Origin: Mangrovibacter phragmitis
Lineage (GTDB): Bacteria > Pseudomonadota > Gammaproteobacteria > Enterobacterales > Enterobacteriaceae
Direction of reading: 5' to 3'
DNA: 64,000 nt
NCBI RefSeq assembly: GCF_001655675.1
Contig: NZ_LYRP01000050.1
Span: 62,001 to 126,000 of the forward strand
Position 1 is the stretch's first letter; every line of letters begins with the position of its first letter. Made by a program: the position numbers and the translations under genes. Below the pieces are notes generated by a model, which saw nothing but the letters and a program-made list of their open reading frames with translations, was not told where the DNA came from and made no database searches. Of the stretch, positions 8,900 through 18,643 are shown in pieces.

Positions 8900-10465
8900 T
8901 TAACGAACCAGGTCAAAGTTGTAGTCAGTTTTGCCGAGTTTCATGGTTTCCCTGTCCAGTTTTTCGAGGACGGCGTTGACCAGAGTTGTCAGAATGGTCA
9001 TGGCGCCTTCATAGCCCCAGGTGGCCTGGCGGTGTAAATGATGACGGTCAAACAACGGGAAGCCCAGGCGAATCAGTGGCACTTCAAATTGCTCACCTTT
9101 TGCCAGCGTGTCGCGCTGAATGAACTTACCGTAGGAGTTACCAATCATAAAGTCAGGCTTGTTGGTGAACATCAGCGAACGGAAATGCCACAGGTCACAG
9201 TTGATATACACTTCTGCTTCCTGGCCGTACGGGGAATCTGCCAGCATTTTTTTCATGGCTTTCATCCAGCGTTTATTACCGTTGTGACACAACACGGTGG
9301 TTGGTTCACAACCCAGCTCCAGTAAGAACTGGGTCATACCCATCAGGAAATCCGGGTCGCCATACAGTGCGAAACGTTTACCATGCAGCCAGGTGTGAGA
9401 GTCAATCATCATATCGACTAACCGGCCACGTTCTTGTGTCAGGCTGTCGGCAATGGGCTTCCCGGTCAGCGAACTGATGGTCATCAGCAGTTTGTCTGTC
9501 GCATCAAGGCCAATCGGAACTGCGACATCCGTAGCAGGCTGGTTCCACAACTCCTGAACCACTTTTTTGGTTTTAGTCAGGTGCCAGGGTTGCAACAGCA
9601 GAGTGTCTATAGCATCGCCTGCTTCACGCATTTCCTGTTGACTGGTGCCGCCCGCGTACATGCGGTAGTGACCATCTGCCGGAGTATCAAGCACTTCAGA
9701 CGGGTCTGACAAAATGCTGCAGGCGACGCCCATTTGCGCCATCATGCGTTTGATAACCCGGTAGTTACCCAGATAAGTTTCAAAACCGGTTACCACATTC
9801 AGTTTTTGGCGAGTGCCTGGCGCTGCAGGTTTATTCGGGTCACTCAGCGTTTTTGCAACACCTTCAAACATGTTGTCCCAGCCCGTCACATGGCTGCCGA
9901 TAAAGCTCGGTGTATGGGCAAATGGCACAGGCATCTCTTCAGGCACATGACCGTCTTTTTTCGCATTACCGATAAATGCCTGGAGGTCATCACCAATAAC
10001 TTCCGCCATACAGGTCGTTGACACGGCTATCATATCCGGTTTGTACAATGCAGCCGCATTTTCCAATCCGCTGTTCATGTTGTTATTGCCGCCAAACACC
10101 GCTGCATCTTCGGTCATCGAATCCGATACGCAGGCAATGGGCTCTTTAAAATGACGGCTAAAGTAGGTCCGGAAATATGCCACGCAGCCCTGGGAACCAT
10201 GGACATACGGCAAAGTATTGCTAAAACCCAGGGAACACAGCACTGCCCCTAAAGGCTGGCAGGCTTTGGCCGGGTCAATGGTCAGGGCTTCGCGTTTGAA
10301 ATTAAGATCCTGGTACTCCTGAGTGGTGGTCCACTCGAAGACTTCCTGGACACGTTTTTGGTCATGGCCTTCTTCGAGGGCCCGTTTGCTCCGGAACAAA
10401 TCTTGGTATTCATCCTGCTCAAATAAGGGGTAGCAGGGCTGAATGTTATCAGCAGATTGACTCAT
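8900..10465 (-). CDS. nifK: NifK, nitrogenase MoFe protein beta chain
   Basis: NifK is the beta subunit of the dinitrogenase alpha2-beta2 tetramer that reduces N2 in the cytoplasm. The 521-residue protein has P-cluster ligand cysteines at Cys69, Cys94 (VHGSQGCVAYFRTYF) and Cys152 (STTCMAEVIGDD), and the FGGNNNM segment typical of NifK. The long N-terminal extension that wraps the alpha subunit is present. The start follows a GGAGGAGCG-type ribosome site. It is co-transcribed with nifH and nifD. Confidence 0.98.
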   Translation of the reverse strand: MSQSADNIQPCYPLFEQDEYQDLFRSKRALEEGHDQKRVQEVFEWTTTQEYQDLNFKREALTIDPAKACQPLGAVLCSLGFSNTLPYVHGSQGCVAYFRTYFSRHFKEPIACVSDSMTEDAAVFGGNNNMNSGLENAAALYKPDMIAVSTTCMAEVIGDDLQAFIGNAKKDGHVPEEMPVPFAHTPSFIGSHVTGWDNMFEGVAKTLSDPNKPAAPGTRQKLNVVTGFETYLGNYRVIKRMMAQMGVACSILSDPSEVLDTPADGHYRMYAGGTSQQEMREAGDAIDTLLLQPWHLTKTKKVVQELWNQPATDVAVPIGLDATDKLLMTISSLTGKPIADSLTQERGRLVDMMIDSHTWLHGKRFALYGDPDFLMGMTQFLLELGCEPTTVLCHNGNKRWMKAMKKMLADSPYGQEAEVYINCDLWHFRSLMFTNKPDFMIGNSYGKFIQRDTLAKGEQFEVPLIRLGFPLFDRHHLHRQATWGYEGAMTILTTLVNAVLEKLDRETMKLGKTDYNFDLVR

Positions 10466-10521
10466 TTTTTTCGCTCCTCCCGCGCCACAAATCTGTGAAC
10501 TTTCGGGTCATCAGGATAATT

Positions 10522-11970
10522 TCAGGCGGTTTTTAACCAGGGTGCCGTCAGGGCGCTCCAGCTCGGATTATTCAGGGTCATGTCCATATCGCGGGCAAAA
10601 ATGGCAAAGCCGTCATAGCCGTGATACGGGCCGGAGTAATCCCATGAGTGCATTTGGCGGAAAGGCACTCCCATTTTCTGGAAAATGTATTTTTCTTTGA
10701 TACCAGAACCGACTAAGTCCGGTTTGAGCGCTTTAACGAACTCTTCCAGTTCGTAGCTGCTCGCATCATCAAACAGCAATGTGCCTGTTTTCAGATCCGG
10801 CAATGTGCGGTCATAATCATCGTTGTGGGCAAATTCAAATCCAGCGCCAATAATTTCCATTCCCAGGTCTTCATAAGCCCCAATCACATGGCGAGAACGT
10901 AACCCACCGATGTACAACAACACCTTGCGCCCCTCCATTCGAGGTCGGTATTTGGCAATAATGGCGTCCGCTTCTGCCTGGTGACGGGCTATCACCTCTT
11001 CGGCTTTTTGCTGGATAGTTTCATCGAACTGCGCAGCAATTTTGCGCAATGATTCAGCAATTTTGGTCGGGCCAAAGAAGTTGTATTCCATCCACGGAAT
11101 ATTGTTCTGCTCTTCCATATGGCGTGCGATATAGTTCATGGAACGGTAGCAGTGCACCAGGTTCAGTTTCACCCGTGGCGTGTTTTCCATTTCAGTCAGC
11201 GTGCCATCACCTGACCACTGGGCAACAACCCGCAGGCCAATTTCTTCAAGCAAAATACGTGACGACCAGGCATCCCCGCCGATGTTGTAATCACCAATAA
11301 TCGCGATGTCGTAAGGTGTGGTTTCAAACGGCTGATCTTTGCGATTATCCAGGATCCAGTCACGAATGACGTCGTTCGCAATATGGTGCCCTAAAGACTG
11401 AGACACCCCACGGAATCCTTCGCAACGCACCGGAATGACCGGTTTGCCAATTTTTTTACGGCTGGCATTGGCGACAGCTTCAATGTTGTCGCCAATTAAC
11501 CCGACCGGGCATTCAGACTGGATACTGATACCTTTGGTCAGCGGGAACAGCATTTCGATTTCGTCGATGACTTTATCGAGTTTTTTATCCCCACCGAACA
11601 CGATGTCGCGCTCCTGAAAATCGGTGGTGAAGTTCACTGTCCCAAAGCTGTCGATACCACTCATTCCGGTGTAGTAATTCCGGCGCCCGGCACGAGAGTA
11701 CTGCCCACACCCTACAGGCCCATGGGAAATGTGCGCCATATCTTTGATTGGCCCAAAGACCACGCCCTTGGAGCCTGCGTAAGCGCAACCACGCACCGTC
11801 ATTACCCCAGGCTGGGATTTACGGTTAGAAATAATACATTTGCCAACCGACTCCATTTCCTGGTCGCTGGACATAATGTGTTTTCTGCGTTCTTTACGCG
11901 CTTTCTCGGGGAAGACTTCCAGGACTTCCTCGACAATCGCCTGATGCTGTTCTGTCAGTGTGCTTGACAT
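10522..11970 (-). CDS. nifD: NifD, nitrogenase MoFe protein alpha chain
   Basis: NifD carries the FeMo-cofactor site of dinitrogenase. In this 482-residue protein the P-cluster cysteines are Cys62, Cys88 (GPVGCGQYS) and Cys154 ([10 protein letters not shown]). The cofactor ligands are Cys274 ([10 protein letters not shown]) and His441 ([13 protein letters not shown]). Gln191 and His195, which shape the active site, are also in place. All catalytic residues of a molybdenum nitrogenase are intact and nothing suggests a vanadium or iron-only type. A GGAG site precedes the ATG. Confidence 0.98.
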   Translation of the reverse strand: MSSTLTEQHQAIVEEVLEVFPEKARKERRKHIMSSDQEMESVGKCIISNRKSQPGVMTVRGCAYAGSKGVVFGPIKDMAHISHGPVGCGQYSRAGRRNYYTGMSGIDSFGTVNFTTDFQERDIVFGGDKKLDKVIDEIEMLFPLTKGISIQSECPVGLIGDNIEAVANASRKKIGKPVIPVRCEGFRGVSQSLGHHIANDVIRDWILDNRKDQPFETTPYDIAIIGDYNIGGDAWSSRILLEEIGLRVVAQWSGDGTLTEMENTPRVKLNLVHCYRSMNYIARHMEEQNNIPWMEYNFFGPTKIAESLRKIAAQFDETIQQKAEEVIARHQAEADAIIAKYRPRMEGRKVLLYIGGLRSRHVIGAYEDLGMEIIGAGFEFAHNDDYDRTLPDLKTGTLLFDDASSYELEEFVKALKPDLVGSGIKEKYIFQKMGVPFRQMHSWDYSGPYHGYDGFAIFARDMDMTLNNPSWSALTAPWLKTA

Positions 11971-12032
11971 GTTCTACTCCTTATCTCCGCGGCTACAGAC
12001 CCTACACAGCCTGCGCCGCGGGTGAAATGGAC

Positions 12033-12992
<960 letters not shown>

Positions 12993-13078
12993 TCATGATT
13001 TTTAAAATTTTTTAATGTACAGCCTTGTCACATCTGCGCAGCAGACAAGACAAACTCCAGACCAATTGTCAGGTCTGT

Positions 13079-13094
13079 TGTGATAAATAAGACA
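13079..13094 (-). promoter_or_regulatory. NifA upstream activator site (nifH)
   Basis: An exact TGT-N10-ACA whose centre lies about 115 bp above the -24 element, i.e. near -135 to the expected start of transcription, the usual place for nifH. Confidence 0.87.
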
Positions 13095-13271
13095 AAGTGG
13101 ACGACCAGTAAACACGCACTGGCACAATGTGATCCCGGTTGGAAAAATACCCGGCAATAAAGAAGAGAAAGCGAGCTTTTGAGCCAGCAAGGTTTACCCT
13201 GCTCCCACAGTGACGAAAGCGGATTAATCCAGGCAGCACTACCCGTCCCCCCAAAGATAAACCCCACAGAT

Positions 13272-13287
13272 TGTTCACAGCACGACA
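13272..13287 (+). promoter_or_regulatory. NifA upstream activator site (nifJ)
   Basis: An exact TGT-N10-ACA about 120 bp upstream of the nifJ -24 element. It is separate from the nifH site at 13079-13094, so each divergent promoter has its own activator site. The rest of the 588-bp nifH-nifJ gap holds no gene I can support. Confidence 0.82.
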
Positions 13288-13405
13288 GGTTGTCGCCTGT
13301 TGTGTCTTGTTTCGCCCAAAAGCACCATGAAAGTTTGGTTACCAACTTCGTGGGAGTTGAACTTATCTATCTGAAAAATAAAAGATTAAAAACAGAACTG
13401 CAGAA

Positions 13406-13421
13406 TGGCACAGACCATGCT
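13406..13421 (+). promoter_or_regulatory. sigma54 promoter of nifJ
   Basis: TGGCAC-N5-ATGCT, with GG and GC correctly spaced; the -12 element differs from TTGCW at its first base. About 80 bp separate it from the nifJ start. Confidence 0.83.
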
Positions 13422-13502
13422 TTCTTGCCTGATAGCGGAATTTACCCGCCTTTGACATCAGACCTCAGCGGTCTGGTTCCTGTCTCGCAAGAGGATGATG
13501 AT

Positions 13503-16500
13503 ATGGCGCAGAAAATGAAGACGATGGATGGTAACGCCGCCGCCGCCTGGATTTCTTATGCATTTAGCGATGTCGCAGCAATTTACCCCATCACGCCGTC
13601 CACCCCGATGGCGGAAAACGTGGATGAATGGGCAGCCAAAGGGCAAAAAAACCTGTTTGGCCAGCCTGTTCGCCTGGTGGAAATGCAATCGGAAAGTGGT
13701 GCCGCAGGTGCCGTACATGGCGCATTGCAGGCCGGTGCCTTAACCAGCACCTACACCGCTTCCCAGGGGTTGTTATTAATGATCCCCAATTTGTACAAAA
13801 TTGCCGGTGAACTGTTGCCCGGTGTATTTCATGTCAGCGCCCGCGCCCTGGCTACCCACGCACTGAACATTTTCGGCGACCATCAGGATGTAATGGCTGT
13901 GCGCCAGACCGGATGCGCCATGCTGGCTGAAAGCAGTGTCCAGGAAGTTATGGACTTGTCTGCTGTCGCACACCTGGCCGCAATTAAAGGCCGGGTACCC
14001 TTTATTAACTTCTTTGATGGTTTTCGGACTTCCCACGAAATCCAAAAAATTGAAGTGCTGGAGCACAGCCAACTGGAACCGTTACTGGACCGCGACGCGG
14101 TGAACCAGTTCCGGCGCAATGCACTGCACCCTGACCACCCGGTGGTACGCGGAACCGCACAAAACCCGGATATCTATTTTCAGGGCCGGGAAGCGGCTAA
14201 CCCTTTCTATTTCGCTTTGCCGCAGTTGGTTGAGGACTACATGCGGCAAATCAGCGCCATTACCGGCCGGGACTACCGGTTATTTAATTATTACGGTGCG
14301 CCAGACGCGGAAGATGTCGTGATTGCGATGGGGTCGGTGTGTGAGACGCTCAAAGAAACGGTAGATTATCTTAATCAGCAAGGTCACAAAACCGGCTTCC
14401 TGAATGTACACCTTTACCGGCCATTCTCAGTCGGCCATTTTCTGGCAGAATTACCGACAAGCGTTAAACGAATTGCCGTGCTCGACCGCACCAAAGAGCC
14501 GGGCGCGCCCTGCGAACCGCTGTGCCTGGATGTGCGCAATGCATTTTACGCCCAGGAAAAACGCCCACTGATAATCGGAGGGCGCTACGGCCTGGGTGGC
14601 AAAGATATTATTCCTGCCCACCTGGTCTCCGTTTTTCTAAATCTGCAGCGCCGTATCCCACAGGACAACTTCTCGGTGGGTATCGACGACGATGTGACAG
14701 GCATGTCGCTGCCAGTGCCTTCTGTCATACCCCGCCTGGCGTCTGCCGACCTTACTGCCTGTAAATTCTGGGGAATGGGTTCTGACGGTACTGTTGGCGC
14801 TAATAAAAGCGCCATCAAAATTATCGGTGACCATACACCACTGTATGCCCAGGCATATTTCTCCTACGATTCGAAAAAATCGGGTGGGATCACTGTGTCT
14901 CACCTGCGCTTTGGTAAACACCCAATCACTTCGCCTTACCTGATTCAGGAAGCGGATTTTGTTTCCTGTTCGCAGCAGTCTTATGTCAGCCAGTACGATT
15001 TACTGGAAGGGATTAAACCCGGCGGGACACTGCTGCTTAACTGCACCTGGCAACCGGACGAACTGGATGCACACCTGCCTGCATCACTGAAACGTGCTCT
15101 GGTTGAACGGGATATTCACCTTTACACCATCAATGCAGTGGATATTGCCCGAGAGCTTGGCCTTGGTGGGCGGTTTAATATGATTATGCAGGCAGCGTTC
15201 TTCAAACTCAGCGGGATTATGCCGCAAGAGGAAGCAGCCGGTTACCTCAAAGCCGCTGTAGAAAAAAGTTATGGGAAAAAAGGCCCGCAGATAGTTGCGA
15301 TGAACAATGCAGCGATTGATAAAGGCATGGGCGCAATTACCGCCATTGCCATCCCGGAAAGCTGGGCTACCGCCCACGACCATACACCGGCTGATGCGAT
15401 GCTGGTGCCTGATTTCATTCGCAATATTGTTCAGCCCATGAATCGCCAGCAGGGTGACAGACTGCCGGTTAGTGCCTTCCAGGGGCGTGAAGATGGCAGT
15501 TTCCCTTCCGGTACCAGTGCGTGGGAAAAGCGCGGTATTGCGCTATCGGTACCTGTCTGGCAGGCGGAGGGCTGCACCCAGTGTAACCAGTGTGCCTTTA
15601 TCTGCCCCCATGCTGCGATTCGCCCGGTATTGATGACAGACGATGAACGCGCAACGTTGCCCGAAACGCTGCTTGCCCGCCCGGCGACAGGTGCTAAAGA
15701 GTGGCACTATCACCTGGCTGTATCACCGCTGGATTGTTCCGGTTGTGGTAACTGCGTGGATGTTTGCCCGTCGCGAGGAAAAGCACTGGCGATGGAACCA
15801 CTCAGTGTGCCTAATGCTCAAACCGAGGTCTGGGCGCGCTTAATGGAACTGCCTCTCAAACCGCATCCCTTCCGTAAAAGCACAGTTAAAGGCAGCCAGT
15901 TTGAAACCCCGTTGCTGGAGTTTTCTGGCGCCTGCGCGGGGTGTGGCGAAACACCTTATGCCCGCCTGATAACCCAATTGTTTGGCGACCGGATGATGAT
16001 TGCCAATGCGACCGGTTGCTCATCTATTTGGGGCGCCAGCGCACCGTCCACCCCCTATACCACGAACCAGGCAGGACATGGCCCGGCCTGGTCTAACTCA
16101 CTGTTCGAAGACAACGCCGAATTTGGTCTGGGTATGGCATTAGGCGGGCAGGCAATTCGGGCTCAACTGGTCAGCGATGTGGAAGCCGCTCTTTCGTTAC
16201 CGCTCAGTGAACCGTTGCGTAATGCGATGACTGCCTGGCTTGAAAACCAGAAACAAGGCGAAGGCAGCCGCCAGTGGAGTGATGAACTGCTGTCTCAACT
16301 GGCGGGTGAACAGGAAAGTCACCCAACACTGGCACGGATTTATCAGAATAAAGATTATCTGACTCGTCGCTCTCAATGGATCCTGGGAGGAGATGGCTGG
16401 GCTTACGATATTGGTTTTGGTGGCCTCGACCATGTGCTGGCAAGTGGTGAAGACATCAATATTCTGGTGTTCGATACCGAGGTTTACTCCAATACCGGTG

Positions 16501-17015
16501 GGCAGTCCTCCAAATCAACACCTGTGGCAGCCATTGCCAAATTCGCCAGCGACGGGAAACGCACGCGCAAAAAAGACCTGGGGATGATGGCAATGAGTTA
16601 CGGCAATGTTTATGTCGCGCAAGTCGCCATGGGTGCAGATAAAGCGCAAACGCTTAAGGCGATTATGGAAGCAGAAGCCTGGCCGGGACCTTCACTGGTT
16701 ATCGCTTATGCAGCCTGTATCAACCACGGTCTTAAAGCCGGTATGGGGTGCAGTATGCGTGAAGCGAAAAAAGCAGTCGATGCAGGATACTGGCACCTTT
16801 GGCGCTATGACCCTGCACGGGAAGCGATGGGAAAAAACCCGTTCACTCTGGATTCCGAAGAGCCGGAAGAAGATTTCCAGGAATTTCTTATGGGTGAAGT
16901 TCGCTATGCCGCACTCGCCCGCCAGTACCCGGAAATGGCAAGCGAACTGTTTGAAAAAACGCACCAGGATGCCAGACAGCGCTTTGCCCAGTACCAACAA
17001 CTTTCCGACCGATAA
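13503..17015 (+). CDS. nifJ: NifJ, pyruvate:flavodoxin oxidoreductase
   Basis: NifJ oxidises pyruvate with CoA to acetyl-CoA and CO2 and reduces flavodoxin (NifF), which supplies electrons to NifH. It is full length at 1170 residues in one chain. The order is an N-terminal pyrimidine-binding domain (starting near MKTMDGNAAAAWISYAF), a gamma domain, two [4Fe-4S] motifs (CTQCNQCAFICPH and CSGCGNCVDVCPS) and a C-terminal TPP domain with GDGWAYDIGFGG. The proximal-cluster cysteine pair is seen in CAGCGETPY. The frame is open back to 13179, but the start at 13503 fits the family, lies after an AGAGGA site and falls downstream of the promoter. Confidence 0.97.
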   Translation: MAQKMKTMDGNAAAAWISYAFSDVAAIYPITPSTPMAENVDEWAAKGQKNLFGQPVRLVEMQSESGAAGAVHGALQAGALTSTYTASQGLLLMIPNLYKIAGELLPGVFHVSARALATHALNIFGDHQDVMAVRQTGCAMLAESSVQEVMDLSAVAHLAAIKGRVPFINFFDGFRTSHEIQKIEVLEHSQLEPLLDRDAVNQFRRNALHPDHPVVRGTAQNPDIYFQGREAANPFYFALPQLVEDYMRQISAITGRDYRLFNYYGAPDAEDVVIAMGSVCETLKETVDYLNQQGHKTGFLNVHLYRPFSVGHFLAELPTSVKRIAVLDRTKEPGAPCEPLCLDVRNAFYAQEKRPLIIGGRYGLGGKDIIPAHLVSVFLNLQRRIPQDNFSVGIDDDVTGMSLPVPSVIPRLASADLTACKFWGMGSDGTVGANKSAIKIIGDHTPLYAQAYFSYDSKKSGGITVSHLRFGKHPITSPYLIQEADFVSCSQQSYVSQYDLLEGIKPGGTLLLNCTWQPDELDAHLPASLKRALVERDIHLYTINAVDIARELGLGGRFNMIMQAAFFKLSGIMPQEEAAGYLKAAVEKSYGKKGPQIVAMNNAAIDKGMGAITAIAIPESWATAHDHTPADAMLVPDFIRNIVQPMNRQQGDRLPVSAFQGREDGSFPSGTSAWEKRGIALSVPVWQAEGCTQCNQCAFICPHAAIRPVLMTDDERATLPETLLARPATGAKEWHYHLAVSPLDCSGCGNCVDVCPSRGKALAMEPLSVPNAQTEVWARLMELPLKPHPFRKSTVKGSQFETPLLEFSGACAGCGETPYARLITQLFGDRMMIANATGCSSIWGASAPSTPYTTNQAGHGPAWSNSLFEDNAEFGLGMALGGQAIRAQLVSDVEAALSLPLSEPLRNAMTAWLENQKQGEGSRQWSDELLSQLAGEQESHPTLARIYQNKDYLTRRSQWILGGDGWAYDIGFGGLDHVLASGEDINILVFDTEVYSNTGGQSSKSTPVAAIAKFASDGKRTRKKDLGMMAMSYGNVYVAQVAMGADKAQTLKAIMEAEAWPGPSLVIAYAACINHGLKAGMGCSMREAKKAVDAGYWHLWRYDPAREAMGKNPFTLDSEEPEEDFQEFLMGEVRYAALARQYPEMASELFEKTHQDARQRFAQYQQLSDR

Positions 17016-17091
17016 CTGCCCTCTGAGCCGAATAAGGATGTTCGGCATTTCCTCCCGGCTTGTGAGGATTTTCTCAAAGTCTTTTGGACTG

Positions 17092-17128
17092 CCGGAAATA
17101 CAGACTTATGCTATGGGTGTATTTCCGG
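17092..17128 (+). terminator. Inverted repeat after nifJ, possible terminator
   Basis: CCGGAAATACA and TGTATTTCCGG form a perfect 11-bp stem with a 15-nt loop, followed on the plus strand by AACTTTTCT. It lies between nifJ and ycfT, at the edge of the nif cluster. A weaker GCCGAA/TTCGGC hairpin is at 17027-17046. The terminator role is inferred. Confidence 0.55.
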
Positions 17129-17172
17129 AACTTTTCTTATGCTGTGGTTTTCGTTGCATCTCAGGATTAATT

Positions 17173-18243
17173 ATGAAAGCCAAAGCTCTCTGGATAAACC
17201 AGATAAAAGGTTTGTGTATCTGTCTGGTCGTTATTTACCACTCTGTGATTACTTTTTATCCGTATCTGCTCGAAATGGAAGATACTCACAGCGTATTTTT
17301 AGCCAAATGCTGGGTTTACCTGAACCTGTATATGGCACCTTTTCGTATGCCAGTATTTTTCTTTATTTCCGGTTTTTTAATCACACGCTATATCAATGAC
17401 GTCCCCTGGGGAAACAGTATGCGCAAACGTGTATGGCCAATACTTTATGTCCTCGCTTTATGGGGTGTCATTCAGTGGTTATCCCTGGTCAGTATTAATC
17501 AGTGGCTGGCACCGGAAAAAATATTAAGCACCAGTAATGCGGCGTATTCCGAAACAATGGCCGATTTTGTGGCCCGGATGGGCACTGCCAGTACCAGCTT
17601 ATGGTATTTGTATGCAATGATTGTTTACTTCCCACTGTGCAAATTACTCTCCCGCTATAAAGCCGTATTATTGCCAGTACTTATGCTGACAAGCATTGCT
17701 ATAAATTTCTTCCCGACACCATTTTGGGGGATGAACAGCGTGATTCGTAACCTGGTCTATTACGCCACTGGTGCATGGTTTGGAGCCCAACTGGTGCTCT
17801 GGATTAAAACTCACGCATTAAGAGATAATCTGCTGTGGTTTACTGCTGCGATTATTTTTTCTTTTGCTATGTACAACCTGAAAATTAACCTGTTCCTTTC
17901 TTTGCTGTCGATTGTGCTTATCATGCGTGTATTCTGGTTACTTGAAGGTAAGCTGCAACCAACAGAGAGCAGCATAATGAACCAATTGGGTACCAACACC
18001 ATCTCGATTTACACTACGCACCGCATCATTATTGAAGCATTGAGTTTATGGTCGTTGTCGTTAATCAAAGGTGATGTGCTTTCCACACCGGTGATTTTGG
18101 GTATTCTGCTGGTTTATCCGTTTTTCAGCCTGGCAATTTGTACCGCCGTGGGGATGGCAGCACGCAAAGTGTCCCAGCACCTGTTTAGCGATATTCTCTT
18201 TACTCCACCACTTCCTGGCGCGACACAAAGCCCGGCGCGTTAA
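17173..18243 (+). CDS. ycfT: YcfT-like inner-membrane acyltransferase family protein
   Basis: This is an acyltransferase-3 family membrane protein of 356 residues with about ten hydrophobic segments. It starts MKAKALWINQIKGLCICLVV and carries the family's early HS-type motif in the first helix region (VIYHSVITFYPYL). The substrate is unknown. E. coli YcfT is 357 residues and lies beside mfd, on the side away from ldtC; the same side and direction are kept here with two genes inserted. The start follows an AGGA site. The reading frame happens to stay open into the nifJ 3' end, which I regard as chance. Confidence 0.85.
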   Translation: MKAKALWINQIKGLCICLVVIYHSVITFYPYLLEMEDTHSVFLAKCWVYLNLYMAPFRMPVFFFISGFLITRYINDVPWGNSMRKRVWPILYVLALWGVIQWLSLVSINQWLAPEKILSTSNAAYSETMADFVARMGTASTSLWYLYAMIVYFPLCKLLSRYKAVLLPVLMLTSIAINFFPTPFWGMNSVIRNLVYYATGAWFGAQLVLWIKTHALRDNLLWFTAAIIFSFAMYNLKINLFLSLLSIVLIMRVFWLLEGKLQPTESSIMNQLGTNTISIYTTHRIIIEALSLWSLSLIKGDVLSTPVILGILLVYPFFSLAICTAVGMAARKVSQHLFSDILFTPPLPGATQSPAR

Positions 18244-18252
18244 CCCGGTGTC

Positions 18253-18280
18253 AGAGCGGATACCTTCATATATCCGCTCT
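18253..18280. repeat. Perfect 10-bp hairpin after ycfT
   Basis: AGAGCGGATA and TATCCGCTCT pair around an 8-nt loop in the gap between the convergent ycfT and the regulator remnant. No T-run follows on either strand, so termination would be Rho-dependent or the hairpin protects 3' ends. Confidence 0.7.
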
Positions 18281-18296
18281 GCGAACTCACTGCGTG

Positions 18297-18521
18297 TTAC
18301 TGGTTAAATTCGCATTTAGTAAAACGGCTTACGCATTCCCCCTCATCTCCTACTTTCCAGTGAGATACACGAATAACCGGAATAGCCCCATGGTCAGAGG
18401 CTTCCTGCACCCATTCGCCAGAAATGCGAAACAGGTCTGTCAGCCCATAAATCGCGGCTAACTGGCATTCCGGGTAAATTAACAGGCCAATTTCAGCCAC
18501 AACGTTCGCGGTTTTTACCAT
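18297..18521 (-). pseudogene. Remnant of a GlxA/AraC-type transcriptional regulator (N-terminal piece)
   Basis: The 74-codon frame has about 55 residues that resemble the start of a GlxA-family regulator (DJ-1/PfpI-like sensor domain), for instance GLLIYPECQLAAIYGLTDLF and PVIRVSHW. Then the sequence leaves the family pattern and stops at FTKCEFNQ. Intact members are over 300 residues with an AraC-type helix-turn-helix at the C-terminus; that part is missing here. It lies divergent to the hydrolase gene, as a regulator of it would. A small functional peptide cannot be excluded. The family assignment is from motif memory. Confidence 0.6.
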
Positions 18522-18643
18522 TTGTCTGTTTTACCTCTTATGATGTCATTTTTGCCTCGGTTCAAACCCTGCGCCGCAGTCTATCTTATCCCTTGTCAAA
18601 ACGTTACTGGTCCCTGAGCAGGGGGCCGGAGAGGCCGGAGTGA

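Noticed and set aside
13179..13502. In-frame open extension of nifJ by 108 codons
   Set aside because: It runs over the NifA site and the sigma54 promoter, has no NifJ-like sequence, and the family start at 13503 has a ribosome site. Open by chance.
16606..17172. Frame of ycfT open backwards through the nifJ 3' end
   Set aside because: The extra 189 codons lie in a wrong frame of nifJ and show no acyltransferase features; E. coli YcfT begins at the ATG used here.
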